This document shows, piece after piece, positions 21,124 to 31,916 of a stretch of 64,000 nucleotides of DNA. Numbering within the stretch: position 1 is the stretch's first letter; the number at the start of each line of letters is the position of its first letter. Origin of the DNA: Trichostrongylus colubriformis (Eukaryota; Nematoda; Chromadorea; Rhabditida; Trichostrongylidae). The notes under the pieces were generated by a model. That model saw only the letters and a program-made list of their open reading frames with translations. It had not been told where the DNA came from and searched no databases. The DNA is taken from assembly GCA_963978905.1 (NCBI GenBank), contig OZ022257.1:27109274-27173273 (forward strand). The letters are read 5' to 3'. The translations under genes and the position numbers were made by a program.

Positions 21124-21805
21124 TTAGGTCTGTGCAGAATAAATGGCCAAAACATTACTGGCCATACCTTCGCTCAGACACAAGTTTACTTGTTAAAATA
21201 AAAACCATTCGAATTTACAGAATTTCGCCAACGATCTGTTGAAGAAAATATGTCATCATGATCAAATTCTGGATTGCCAGAATCAATAGAGTCAAGAATG
21301 GCATTTTTACCGTGCATAATTTTTCTGTCGCAGGTTTGCATCAAGAACCCGGAAAAAGTGGTAATCCGTCAGGGATAGGTCTGGGGAATAAGCGGGGTGA
21401 GGGAGAGTTCGATGCCTAACTGCATCATTTTTTACTGGGTGCGCAAAACAATGCAAAACCCCACAGTTCGCAAGTCACCCGCCAGAAACTGATCGAGACG
21501 CTCCCTGACCCCCCTTATTCCCCAGACCTATCCCTGGCGGATTACCACTTTTTCCCGGTTCTCGATGCAAACCTGCGTCAGAAGGAGTTCGCCGAAACGA
21601 TGCATGCTGAAAATGCCATCGTTGACTTCATCAATTTTCGCAATCTAGAATTTAATCATGATGGCATATTTTCTTTACGAGATCGTTGGCAAGGTTGTGT
21701 AGATTCGAATGGTTTTTATTTCGACAAATAAGGTTGTGTCTGAGCGAAGTTATGGCGTTTTGAAAAAAGTGTTCCGTTTTGGCCATTTATTCTGCACAGA
21801 CCTAA
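21124..21805. mobile_element. Fold-back mariner remnant with duplicated 3' end
   Basis: Ends TTAGGTCTGTGCAGAATAAA are flanked by TA (21122-21123, 21806-21807). Inverted arms of about 300 bp both carry the C-terminus of a mariner transposase. On + near 21507-21735 it reads PYSPDLSLADYHFFPVL and ends DRWQGCVDSNGFYFDK; the left arm holds the same region on the minus strand. The whole 5' half of the transposon is missing. Compare the fold-back element at 3357-4926, built from a 5' end instead. Confidence 0.8.
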
Positions 21806-21875
21806 TACTATGATTCATTCGTTCTACTTGACTCGAGGTGATTCTCTTCGTAAGGTTGATATGCTGAAATTGCAG

Positions 21876-22016
21876 AGAAACCACCTTACGTTCAAATGTT
21901 GCGCAACATAAAACATATAAAGGGACGTCTCATCATAAGAAACAACAAAAATCTTGGAGTATTCGATTATTTATCAAATTTAGAGACGGTCAATAGATCA
22001 ACGCAGGAGTCGAACA
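21876..22016 (+). CDS. Receptor L-domain protein, exon (middle of second L domain)
   Basis: Acceptor GAAATTGCAG and donor GTATGT bound 141 bp, phase 1 to phase 1. The translation KPPYVQMLRNIKHIKGRLII, then RNNKNLGVFDYLSNLETV, is the standard L-domain core: L-x-x-I-x-x-I-x-G-x-L-I-I, N-N-x-x-L, L-x-N-L. Joined to 14463 it continues ...GDLIISDWKE-KPPYVQML, and joined to 35040 it continues ...TQESNSTAYLIIVE, both without a stop. It lies only 70 bp from the fold-back mariner. A 36-bp pseudo-intron downstream (22017-22052) leads to a stop and was not used. Confidence 0.75.
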
Positions 22017-22019
22017 GTA

Positions 22020-23140
22020 TGTACTTTTTTGCCGTTTCACATTTATTTCCAGATCGGATTCTTTGAGCTTCCCATTGTAAGAGTAATCTAACCTGTAGTT
22101 CAATGGATGTCACACGAGAGGAAGCTTGTATGGAAATTGAAAGAAGCATGCGATGTGTTTGTATTGGTCATGGCTAACTTGCGATAATCAGACCCTCACA
22201 TTGATCCCCGCATAATTATATAAGAGCCTGAGACTATACTATTCAAAATGTGGCATCTCAAAAACTCTGAGTGCTTCTCTGGATGTGAATGCAATTTTTC
22301 TGACAACAAAGAACTGCAGATTCCATGAGCACGCTGGAAGGCCTCAGGTCGGAATCCCTGAAAGATTAAGGGTCTCTATTCTATCCGGTGCTCCTTCTCA
22401 ACACAAATGTAGAGCCTCTCCTGTAAGGGTACTAGCTCACATACCATACCCACCCGCTGCTGGCTATGTTTGACTGCCCCGATAATTATCCATAAAAGTA
22501 AGGGGATATGTAACGTCAAATCTTGTATTGAGCTAGTGTGCTCTGCACATGTGGGATACAAACTCCATAGTTTCAGTGAAAGTCGTGGGGTTGTTTATGT
22601 GAACATAATCTTCCTAAGGAAAATACATTTCTAAATGAATGGCGCGTGAGTTTGAAGTATTGACCTCCGTAACCTCCTTCGTAAGGTGGCGGATCTTGCT
22701 TACATCATGACCTTCGATAGAGCCCTAGTGGTGCTCGTGAAATAATAGGCTATGATGAGCAGCTCAAAAAATTGGTAAAAGTCAGGGCAAGCGACGAACT
22801 GTTTCTCAGTTCGCGATAGGATAGTACCATCCACAGCCGCCGTAAGTTTTCAAAAAAAAAGAAGCGGATCCGCGTTTCCTTTTTGGTTTTTTTTTTGCTA
22901 TTAGTTGGTTCTTTTTCACTTAATTTCATATTATTCACATGAGCTCATCGAGCTCTACAGGATGCTCTTTTAAAATTTCAAGTACCCTATGTATCTCGCA
23001 TGCACAAAGTGCCAATGGGCACTCTCTAGCGAGAGACGCGCGCAATAGTTATAACCAGAGGCAAATTTGCCGTCGACATACATAACTCAACAACTCACAG
23101 GTATACTATTCAATTCAAAACTGAATAAAAATAAAATTTT
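22020..23140. other. Intronic stretch without a supported exon
   Basis: AT-rich sequence with only short ORFs and no recognisable transposon end. On the gene model it is part of the 13-kb intron of the L-domain gene. Confidence 0.4.
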
Positions 23141-23144
23141 TATT

Positions 23145-24497
23145 CTTAATGGTGATAATGATCGTTTTGATATCGGTTCACAATTGCTATATCAGTCATC
23201 ATCTATGATTTCTTAAAACCGTGTCCTCAGATTTCATAGAGCTTAATTACTCAAGAAAATTTCAACTGTTTTAGTTAACTATCTTAATTAATTTATGTAT
23301 AAATTCCATACATCTTGACCACGAGAAAAATTATCGATCCTTCTCAAAAGTTTTGCCGTCCTGCCTTGTGTGCCCCTCGATCTCTCAGCAATTTGCCAGC
23401 TCACCGAGATCTTTTAGACAGGTACTCATCGGCCTTCCACAGTGACATGCCACTGTATTATCCGAACGAAGTGGACAACTTGGTAGTTTTATGCGATGCG
23501 CATATGCTTTCAGTGCTTTCAAGCACTTGATCTTTTCTTATTGATGTTCAGAACTTCAGATCATACCGACTAAACTCTCTCCCCCTCAGAATTTGATAGC
23601 AAGTTTTTCTGCTCGTAGGCAGCCTTGTTTTACATTAGGCAATCACAGTAGATTCATGTGTACAGTGTACACATCAAAAACATGAATTTCCTTCTTTTTC
23701 AAACGCTTTATCGCACTATGTCTGGCCCCTCGATGATCAGTTATCGAAATTCCTATTACAGGTGTTTGTCGGCGTCCTACAATGATCAGCCGTATTGACC
23801 AAACGAACTGGACAGCACGTCAGTTGTGATAATTCCCTGATAATAATAGATTTTCAGGTTTGTATAAGGGCACTCCTGGCTGAATGAAAATTTTCAGTAA
23901 ACATTATTAGTTTGTGGAAGTGTACTGGTAGTAATTGCAATGGAACAAGGTTGATGTCCTCAAATGCCCGTTATAGAAACTAGTGCCCACTTCCAGAAGT
24001 GCGAAGAGCTTTCCCTCATAACTGGCGGGAGCTATCTAGGTCGATCTTGTCTTCGCTTAGAGGATTTGTGTGAGCCATATGATGGAATGAAATCTTTGTT
24101 ATCTTTCATATTTTACTGGGATTATTGAGTGCAGACATTGAAAAGATATGCACTTAGCAAAAACTACCATATTTTTGAATTCGTTTGGTTGATACATATC
24201 ACTGAGGAACGCCGATCAATACCTGTCTGGGAGACCTCGGTGAGCTAACTAATTGTAAGTGCTACGAGATCGAGAAGCAGATAGTGTAGACCTGCAAAAC
24301 TTTAGTGAAGGATTGATAATTTTCCCCATGTTGTATGGACTTTATACATAAATTATTAGTGATGCAAATAACTAAAACAGTTGAAATCTTCCTGAGTGAA
24401 TTCAGCTTGTTGATATTCTAAAAATCATGTTTTTAAGAAATCATAGATGATGGCTAATATAGCAATTGTGAACCGATACCAAAACGACTATCAAGAC
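23145..24497. repeat. Large inverted duplication with a third internal copy
   Basis: 23145-23525 is mirrored at 24130-24497. Shared anchors include ATCGGTTCACAATTGCTATA, CATCATCTATGATTTCTTAA, TTTCAACTGTTTTAGTTA, AGCTCACCGAG, and TCGGCCTTCC/TCGGCGTTCC. A shorter direct copy of the inner part lies at 23725-23830 (TTGTCGGCGTCC, ACCAAACGAACTGGACA). The arms are about 370-380 bp with about 600 bp between them. No protein and no clear target duplication were seen, so it may be a fold-back transposon or a local inversion-duplication. Confidence 0.65.
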
Positions 24498-24499
24498 TT

Positions 24500-25395
24500 A
24501 AAACCCTATTTTGGTTTTGTTTTGGTGTTTCAGTTCTTAGGATATTATCCCTGTTCGGAGACGTAGGGGGGGGGGGGGGAACTTGTGTAACATCAATGTG
24601 TTTGTCTACTACGGACCACATGCTACGTTTCAAGCAAAAAAAAAAACAAAATTACTACTGAGATACATCTCCTTTAAGTGCTTTCCATAAGGATTGGGCT
24701 GGTATAAGACATCGGGCTGCGAATATCTACACCTACATTCCTATCCTACTATCATAACCGGCTACGTGCGTCTGTCAGGGGAGGGGGGGGGGGGGGGAGA
24801 ATGTTGTCCTATATCGAAAACTTCGCTTTACGGTGTCGCACTCGCGGCGCCATCCACGACTTGCCGCGGTTGGTCGAAATTCCGCGCAGGACTAAAGGGG
24901 TGGTACCATGAAAATCGTTCGAAGTAATGGCTGTTCACCTCATCATTATCTGAAAACAATAGCTTTTGTATCCAAAAGTTAAAGAAGCGACGCCATGACA
25001 TGGTAGCAACCCGAGCCAAGAATTAATTAATTCGGGCGTAAAACTCCAAAGGGAATATGCGCAGTGTACGCATCCACACCCGACGGAACCCGCCGCGCGC
25101 GAAAATTCGACGTAAGCCGCTGTCAGACAATGCGATTTTGCGATCTTTCGATTCTTCTATCTCGCGATTTTGCAATTTTGCGGTGTCGCTTCTCCGTGCT
25201 CGAAGTTGCGGCATTGCACAATCTCAAGGTAGTATCGCATGCAAAAGTGCGACGTCGCAGAATCGCAAAGTTTGACTTTGGCCCAAGGCTGCACATACCG
25301 GTTGGTGTGTTTATATGTGTGTAATTTGTGAGTTTGACCGGAAATTTATCTCAGGTCGCAACAAAGCCGGTATTTTAATTTTTGCGGGAGAAGTG
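24500..25395. other. G-run rich stretch without a gene
   Basis: Contains G runs at 24567-24579 and 24784-24797 and, at 25100-25270, a cluster of GCGATTTTGCGATC-like words in both orientations (CGATTTTGC, GCAAAATCG type). The overlapping plus ORFs at 25057-25324 are made of this repeat. No transposase motif. Confidence 0.4.
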
Positions 25396-25399
25396 GAGG

Positions 25400-26310
25400 G
25401 AGGGAGGGGATAAGACGGGACGGAGACACTAACAGCGGGAATTCAGCTTGAAAACGGGTGATAAGATTTGCTAAGGAGTATCAGAAGGCGAGAGTCGCCA
25501 AATCCGCTTCGCTTTGTGCGTTGACCTCAGAGCATACACTTACAAGTGTTTTGCGGCGTGAGACGGGGACATTGACGATGGCTGATTCAACTTAGTAAGG
25601 TTCAATTAGATTCGGTAAGGAGCGTCAGAAAGCAAATGTAGTCAAACCGTTTTACCTTCCAGCGTGATCCTAATTATTGACACTCATGCGTGTTTTGAGG
25701 GGTGCGACGGAGGAATTATTCGTGGGTGAACGATATTGATAACGTCTCATGAAACTCGATAAGGAGCGCCGGAAGGCAAATGTCTCCGTTCCGTCTTTGC
25801 GGACCGACAATGGAATGTCCACATTTCAAGGTATTGCAGGGTATTGAGACCTTAATTGTGACTTATCAAAATCGATAACGGCCTAATCTAGTTGAGAATA
25901 GCTGTTGAGAATGGATGGGATGATATGCGTTACGCCGCTCACAGTACTGCACGACCGCTACAGTAGCAGTGTGGTGCGCAATGCTTGGGTGAGCATAATT
26001 TGTTTATGTGCTGATAGCGGTTGTATCTACCATATGTATCGACCGCTGAATTGCCTAGCGTTTCAAATAATGGTGGATAGCAAAGCGAGTGAATCATATT
26101 CTCATGCGGCACCAGCAGCAACACTGCGTGTCGACCGCTAGATTGTGCAAAACTCCTGATAGTGGTGCATGTTTACAAAAACAATTTGCTATAACTTACA
26201 TATAGATCTACTACCGACAAGTAAGAATAAAAACTTGATTTAGGTGATAAATTGCTACCAGTCGATGCAATCGAACACAAAACCATCGATCAGTGAATTA
26301 TCTAGACCCC
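25400..26310 (-). repeat. Composite repeat copy with about 3 units, reverse orientation
   Basis: The minus strand shows the tail-side unit near 25400 (GGGACGGAGACACTAACAG), units with GTGTTTTGCGG and GTGTTTTGAGGGG, then the single segment including ATACATATGGTAGATAC and CGGTCGACACGCAG, ending near 26310. The palindromic head is absent. Confidence 0.65.
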
Positions 26311-26319
26311 AGTAGTGAC

Positions 26320-28090
26320 CACTTCAGCCAGAGTATCAAATAATCAGTGGATGAGCACATATTATTCCTGCTTCATTTACATTTATCGTCGCTATCATGG
26401 TAACAAGAGAGAGCGACCGCTTAGTCATCTGAACTGCCGAAACTGGTGACCATCTCGCAACATGCAATAATAAAGGACTAGATTATTGGCACCTAGTAGC
26501 TTAAATGCTTTACATTTTAGTATTGTGCTGTTCCGGAGTCTCATGGTTATATGAATGTTTAAAAACAGTTGCGACACCGAAATATTAATTCAAAAGACTC
26601 AAATGACCCCTCAAAAGTCTCGAAATTCTTGAAAATATCTTTACAATATTTCGGCGTATACGCCTTCTTCAGGCCCTGCCAGAGACGAATGGTGCAGGAA
26701 ATTCTTTACATTTTGACATCAATGGCGAGAAGATGTATGAGTCTGAACTCGTCGAATTCAAGTGGCGATAGGTATTTGCAGAAATACCAGTTGGGGAAGC
26801 GCTCTGTACTTATCGCAATGTGCGATATGAACATCCTATACCGGCTCTTCGGTATCGACCATTTCCTCATTGCATAATTCTCTTGTGTAATTCTATGCAC
26901 AGTACCGAGCAATAGCCCACACTTTGCAGAGGTATGTCTCAGCCGGGTTTCAGTTTTTTTGCTACACAAATTGCATTTGTGTTAAGTTGTTAGCAAGTTG
27001 AACGTGGCTCAAAGGCAGCTCGTGATAATCGGATTAGCGGTCGAACTCACCGGGACAAATAGATACTCAGCTAATTGTCCAGGCTTCACCTTTTTTCTAA
27101 CACCAGTGCACGTCCTTATGGCGACAAGCTCTCTCGAATTTCCTTGATCTCGCCCACCCCCTCTGACTAGACCTGGCGTTGGATGGAGCATTTCTCACTG
27201 CGGCTTTTACGTGACAAAGGAGACTTGCTAGCGGTTGCGATTAGATACGATAAGATAAGCCAGAAGCGCCTATGATAAAAGACAATCCTCGCGATAAACT
27301 GAAAGCGTTGTCGCACCTATTACTGAAATAGAGATTTCGATTTACACACTAAAGAGGAGGAACGAACGAAAATTTCAAGGAAAGCCAAAAACGAGGTCTC
27401 CTTTATACAGTACTCGTACGAGTACTACAACCTAGAATCGAGACTTAGCTTGGTTGTTTCACTCGAATTTCAACGATATCACCTGATTCGTCGTGCGAAC
27501 GTTGTCTCCATCATTAGAATTTCTGTTTTATCTCACTCTTCATGATGGTTCGCAAGCTTCCTTCGCCGCGTTAATGCCACATTGGAATTCGGATTCAATT
27601 CTGTTCTGTGGGTGCGGTGCGGTTTAGGTCGAGCGGTCCTATCGTCGTGAGGGTGCACAGTGATGCTGTAAAAAGTGTGGGCTAGGACAACTACTCAAGG
27701 ATCTACCTGCCTCGAAAAAGTAAGTGCCTATTTTGATTATCGCGTGGTAAACTTTTGAGGTAACGTCAGCAGGGCGATACAAGTGATATCTTTGAACTGA
27801 GAGTGATACCATCAAGCGAAAACTCCTAATCAGGCTACAATTCTCGTTTAAGACATGTAGTCAGGAAGGCCTCGTTTTTGGTGCTGCCAGAGACTTTCGT
27901 TCGGAACTTTCTTTTCTAGTTAGTGAATAAGGGACCCTACTTCCAATAATGTGGACGCGATAGAGCTCGCAATTTATCGCGGAGTGTGTTTTTAACAGAA
28001 ATAGCTAATTGTTTTGAGCGATCCCCTCAGAGGCTTAGTTTGCGATAAAGTGAGCGTTTTGCTCCAACTCAGATACTCCCTTTTACAAGT
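26320..28090. other. Stretch without a firmly supported gene
   Basis: Two things were noted. 26600-26670 carries GGCGTATACGCCTTCTTCAGG, a palindromic word set near a minus ORF (26969-26706) of unclear origin. The minus strand at about 27520-27450 reads SHDESGDIVEIRVKQPS then a stop, a plausible terminal exon but without a good acceptor. Nothing else was supported. Confidence 0.35.
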
Positions 28091-28094
28091 ACAG

Positions 28095-28214
28095 ACAGCG
28101 CGGCACCGTTGCCGCGCGCGGGTGAGAAATAACGGGACCGTCAAGATCCTGACCAGATTTCGGGAAACCCATGAGCAGTTGGAAGACACTTTGTTCATTA
28201 GAGGAGAATCATAG
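28095..28214 (+). CDS. Candidate terminal exon, function unknown
   Basis: Acceptor ACAAGTACAG is followed by 120 bp in phase 0 ending at TAG 28212-28214. The translation ends NGTVKILTRFRETHEQLEDT then LFIRGES, a charged, non-repetitive sequence typical of real exons. The upstream GATAAA|GTGAGC at 28047 could be the preceding donor. It lies inside the 13-kb intron proposed for the L-domain gene, so it is either a nested gene or evidence that the L-domain exons belong to more than one gene. Confidence 0.35.
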   Translation, partial: TARHRCRARVRNNGTVKILTRFRETHEQLEDTLFIRGES

Positions 28215-28219
28215 CTCTT

Positions 28220-28920
28220 GCCGAGAAAATGCTCTTTCTCAGCCCTGTTTCATGCATTTGCTGCGATGAGCATCTAGGTGTGTTTAGACTGCCTTTATAT
28301 AGATGTCTATTTTTTCTGTAACCCATATTACTATTCATCCAATGGTCACCACATATATTCGAAGCTGGGCATAATACCCGGTTGGGCTGACCCCTTAAAC
28401 GTGATTATTATTTCGTGCGACAACGCCGAATTCGCACGTTATGTGCGTGGGACTGGACACAAAGGGATTACGAAGTTGGCTCCACAATATTGTAGCTAGG
28501 GATGGCTTGATACGCTGAGAACTCGTGTCGCAACTATTTGATATGAGAAACTGCTTGAGGATGCTTATCACACATTAAAAAGCCTCACAAAGAGGAAAAG
28601 ATATGCTTCACGGAGATCTCACCTATGGTCTCACACGTGAGATCACGCTTATCATCACTGTAATACGTACCTTCTAGCAATTAGTGGACTTCTCGTGTAC
28701 TTATCTGCGATACGGGTTAGCACACGGTAATGACTTTCACATAGTCAGATTTCGAGAACATTCGAGATCAGCTTTGAAAAAACGTGGACGGGTAAGATGG
28801 TTGCTTTTTAATTGAAAATAACCTTTTGGTCATGGGATCCTTCCTTTCGAGCACAAAGGATCACAAATATTATCAGAATCTGTGCCTGTATGTCAGAATG
28901 GTGATCGCTGAATTATCCTG
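28220..28920. other. Stretch without a supported gene
   Basis: Short ORFs only (longest 73 codons). A small palindrome lies around 28612-28650 (GGAGATCTCACC / CACGTGAGATCACG). No mobile element ends. Confidence 0.4.
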
Positions 28921-28926
28921 GGGAAT

Positions 28927-29799
28927 GGTAAACGGACAAATGTGCGGAGGTCCTCACTAACGCAACGCGTGAGCTTGCGTCGCGGTTCGTCGTCGGTGGG
29001 CACAGGCTTTCTCTCGTTTCGTCGCTCCGTCTGCGCACTCCGCGTAAGAGAGAGCACGTGACGAGATACTCGCAGAGTGTACTACGCATGATTGGTAGGA
29101 GAGCCAACGTTACTCTTACTCGGTAGTTCGACGAGAGAGACGGAGGATACTGTGGGGCAGCCATTGCGATTGGGGTTCCAAATCGCCAATTTAGTAATTG
29201 CGAAGGCTTCTGTTCCCATTGTTGTAGGGTCGGCGCGCTTTAGTGGCGAATGTAGAGTTGCTTCCGTCTCACCGATACTAGCTCAACAACGATATTTGGC
29301 GACACCCCATATTAGCCCCCACGTCGGGACTTCCTTCCCTCGCAGGCTTAGGTTAAAATATACACTTGAGTATACATTCTGTGGTGACAAGTGTCGCTTT
29401 CTTCTCACCGATGTCATAAACTCAACAATGATATTTGGCGACGGCCCATATTAACCCCACGCCGGGGCTTCCTTCCCTTGCAGGCTTAGGTAAAAATATA
29501 CACTTCAGTATACATTCTGTGATGACAAGTGTCGCTTTTTTCTCACCGATGTCATAAACACAACAACGATATATGGCGACGACCCATATATGCCCCCACG
29601 TCTTGGCTCGCCGCTTCAGCGGCGAGTTAGGAGTCACTCTTTTACACACACCTTAGTAGTCGAAGATCTCCATGCTGCTCACGAAGAGCCTTGCCCGATA
29701 GCCCCTCATAAGCATGCCAGCGCGCGCCATGATGGAGGCCGCGACGCGCGTGCTCATGCGTCGCGGCAGTGAGTACCGCCGCACATTTGTCCGTTTACC
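28927..29799. mobile_element. Inverted-end element carrying a 138-bp tandem repeat
   Basis: Inverted ends GGTAAACGGACAAATGTGCG extend inward with GC-rich, imperfectly paired arms of about 70 bp (28927-29000 and 29727-29799, e.g. CGTGAGCTTGCGTCGCGG versus CCGCGACGCGCGTGCTCATG). No transposase was recognised. A convincing target duplication is not visible. Inside, 29270-29640 is a tandem array, listed separately. Confidence 0.6.
29270..29640. repeat. Tandem repeat, about 2.6 copies of 138-139 bp
   Basis: GATATTTGGC (or GATATATGGC) begins at 29291, 29430 and 29568, so the period is 138-139 bp. Shared words include CTTCCTTCCCT, CAGGCTTAGGT, TATACACTT, GACAAGTGTCGC and CACCGATGTCATAAAC. The 120-codon plus ORF crossing it is a by-product. 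Confidence 0.75.
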
Positions 29800-29870
29800 G
29801 ACACTCAATTATCCTTCAAACCCTGCTTATCATAACTTTGTAGATAGCATTCAGTTTCTTTTATAAAGTA

Positions 29871-31215
29871 ACCAGCTGGCGGGCGCACACTACTGCGCGC
29901 GATTCATGACGATGTTGTGCAAATGGGTATGGTCGGCACGACCACAGCAGTCTATGGAGTTGAATGGAAATTTCCTTTCCTCGGCTTCCAGCAGAGCTGT
30001 TTATTTGAATGAAAGCAGAGAAAATGGTAAGAAAGATAAGAAAGCTTTCGGTGTTATTATACTTCAGTCGCTTTGCATCGAACCTGTTTTGCACGTCAAT
30101 GACACGAAATGCGCGCAGTAGTGTGCGCGAGCCAAGTGGTTTAGGTCATCATCAGGAGTTAGGATGTTCTGTATTCGACTGCATCGATTGGTAAAAATTT
30201 GTTCATTTGCTGAGCATCCAATTTCTACAAATTGATGGTAGTTCCATATCCCGCTTATCGATGTTTATCGTTTTCGTAGACATGCTTCACTACTTGGAAT
30301 TTTACATAGTCTAGCGATCGATACCCAACGTTACTGCCAACAGAAAATGATTGAGAGTGAATCGCGTACGTTGCTATCACAAATATAGGTTGTATCATGA
30401 TTATCAATGTAAATCGCAGTATCATGAGAAATGCACTATTTTTTGGAACGCCAGGCAATTCAGCGGTCGACACATCGGCCAGTGATATTATAACAAAATA
30501 TGTCCATCCGATGGCACTGAACATCAAACACTTTTGCTGACGCGGCCGTATAGTAGTATCAAGCAATGCAAAAGATTTCATCCCATGATTCCTAAAGTTT
30601 CTAATCAGCCAGTGAGCCGTTGGGCTCCTATACCCAACAGCACCAATGAGGTCCTTGTACCCTACAATACCTGCGAGTGTGAACATTCCACTCTTAGCCG
30701 CAGAACCGTACCGGCCTTGGTGACATTTTCCTTCTCACGCTCCTAGTCGAATCTCATCAACCATTATCAGTTTGGACCACATTATTAATGTCCACGTCCT
30801 ACCTCGCAAAACACCTGTGAGTATGAACGATCCGGGACCAATGCGAAAAGCGAAACGGATTCGACGACTGTAGCCTTTTTACGCTCCTTATCAAATCTTA
30901 TCAACCGTTATCAAGCTGAATCACCCACCATTATAGTCCCCGTCCCTCCTCGCACAACACATATGAGTGTTAGCGCTCGTGGATCGACGCGAAAGGCAAA
31001 ACGGATTTGGCGACATTTGCTTTTCGAGGCTCCTTATCAGCCCTTATCAGCTGCTATCACTTTCGGTCCACCACCGCTGAGGTTCCCTTCACCCCCTACG
31101 TCACTTGTTAAATTCAGCGTCCCAGCTTTACTGCGACGCGAGATATGAATTTCGTGACAGACAGACGGACAAACACACACACACGGACAGACATACTGAG
31201 CTAATTATATATAGT
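29871..31215 (+). repeat. Composite repeat copy with head and about 4 units
   Basis: The palindromic head spans 29871-30140 (ACCAGCTGGCGGGCGCACAC / GCGCGCAGTAGTGTGCGCGAG). Single sequence follows (TTAGGTCATCATCAGGAG to TAGTAGTATCAAGC at 30560), then units to about 31070 and the tail ending TATATATAGTAGGA near 31215. Confidence 0.8.
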
Positions 31216-31219
31216 AGGA

Positions 31220-31345
31220 TCAGTTGGCTGGCGCACACTACTGCGCGCAATACATGGCGACATTGTGCAAAATGGGTTAGATCGGCCCGATCACAGTCGT
31301 GTATTTAATTGAGCGGAAATTTCCCTTCCTCTGAAAATTTCCCTT
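31220..31345. mobile_element. Palindromic head element, family 1, left arm only
   Basis: CAGTTGGCTGGCGCACACTA then ATACATGGCGACATTGTGC matches the left arm of the family-1 head. The right arm is lost and an ATATATAGTAGGAT word follows, so a composite tail was joined directly to it. Confidence 0.6.
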
Positions 31346-31453
31346 ATATATAGTAGGATATTGAAACAAAGCTGAAGTGTGACTATATGCTTGCACCGAA
31401 CGCTTATAAAGTCAATAGGAACTCAGTAGGAAATAGAAACAGTCAATAGGAAC

Positions 31454-31879
31454 AAAGGAATCGTCCACGGAAAATGAGTTTTTGTGTTACCCATATGTTT
31501 ATGTTGTATTTGCCTAATGTTGGCCTCATGCAAAATTTCACGCGAAAAATGTGAATCTGGCTGAGATACAGCACCACAAAGTGCGGTCCCAGCGGGCGGG
31601 GCCTCCGTGTAAAAGCCTCGTCCCGTCTTCCGCCGCCGTTGGGAACGGAGAGTAGGACTGTTTACGTAACCTTCTAATCCTACAATGCGTCTCCGACCAC
31701 GACGGACGCGGTGCGAGGCTTTTACATGGAGGCCCCGCCCACTGGGACCGCACTTTGTGGTGCTGTATCTCAGTCAGATTCACATTTTTTCGCGTGAATT
31801 TTTGCATGAGGCCTACATTAGGCAAATACAACATAAATACATGGGTAACACAAAAACTCATTTTCCGTGGACGATTCTC
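31454..31879. mobile_element. Long palindromic MITE, family 2 (nearly perfect hairpin)
   Basis: The ends AAGGAATCGTCCACGGAAAA and the inverse TTTTCCGTGGACGATTC are continuous with arms of about 180 bp (GTTACCCATATGTTTATGTT, GCCTCATGCAAAATTTCACG, CACTTTGTGG/CCACAAAGTG, GCGGGGCCTCC). The loop is about 60 bp (CCTTCTAATCCTACAATGCG). Related copies lie at 49281 and 59914. Confidence 0.8.
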
Positions 31880-31916
31880 ATCAAATGAGCATTGTATAAT
31901 TTCTCTTATTTCTATA

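Noticed and set aside
22017..22052. 36-bp intron directly after the L-domain exon at 21876
   Set aside because: Splicing there leads to TGA after three codons; joining to 35040 keeps the L-domain pattern.
29092..29454. 120-codon plus ORF
   Set aside because: It lies across the 138-bp tandem repeat, and its parts repeat with the array. No splice sites or domain.
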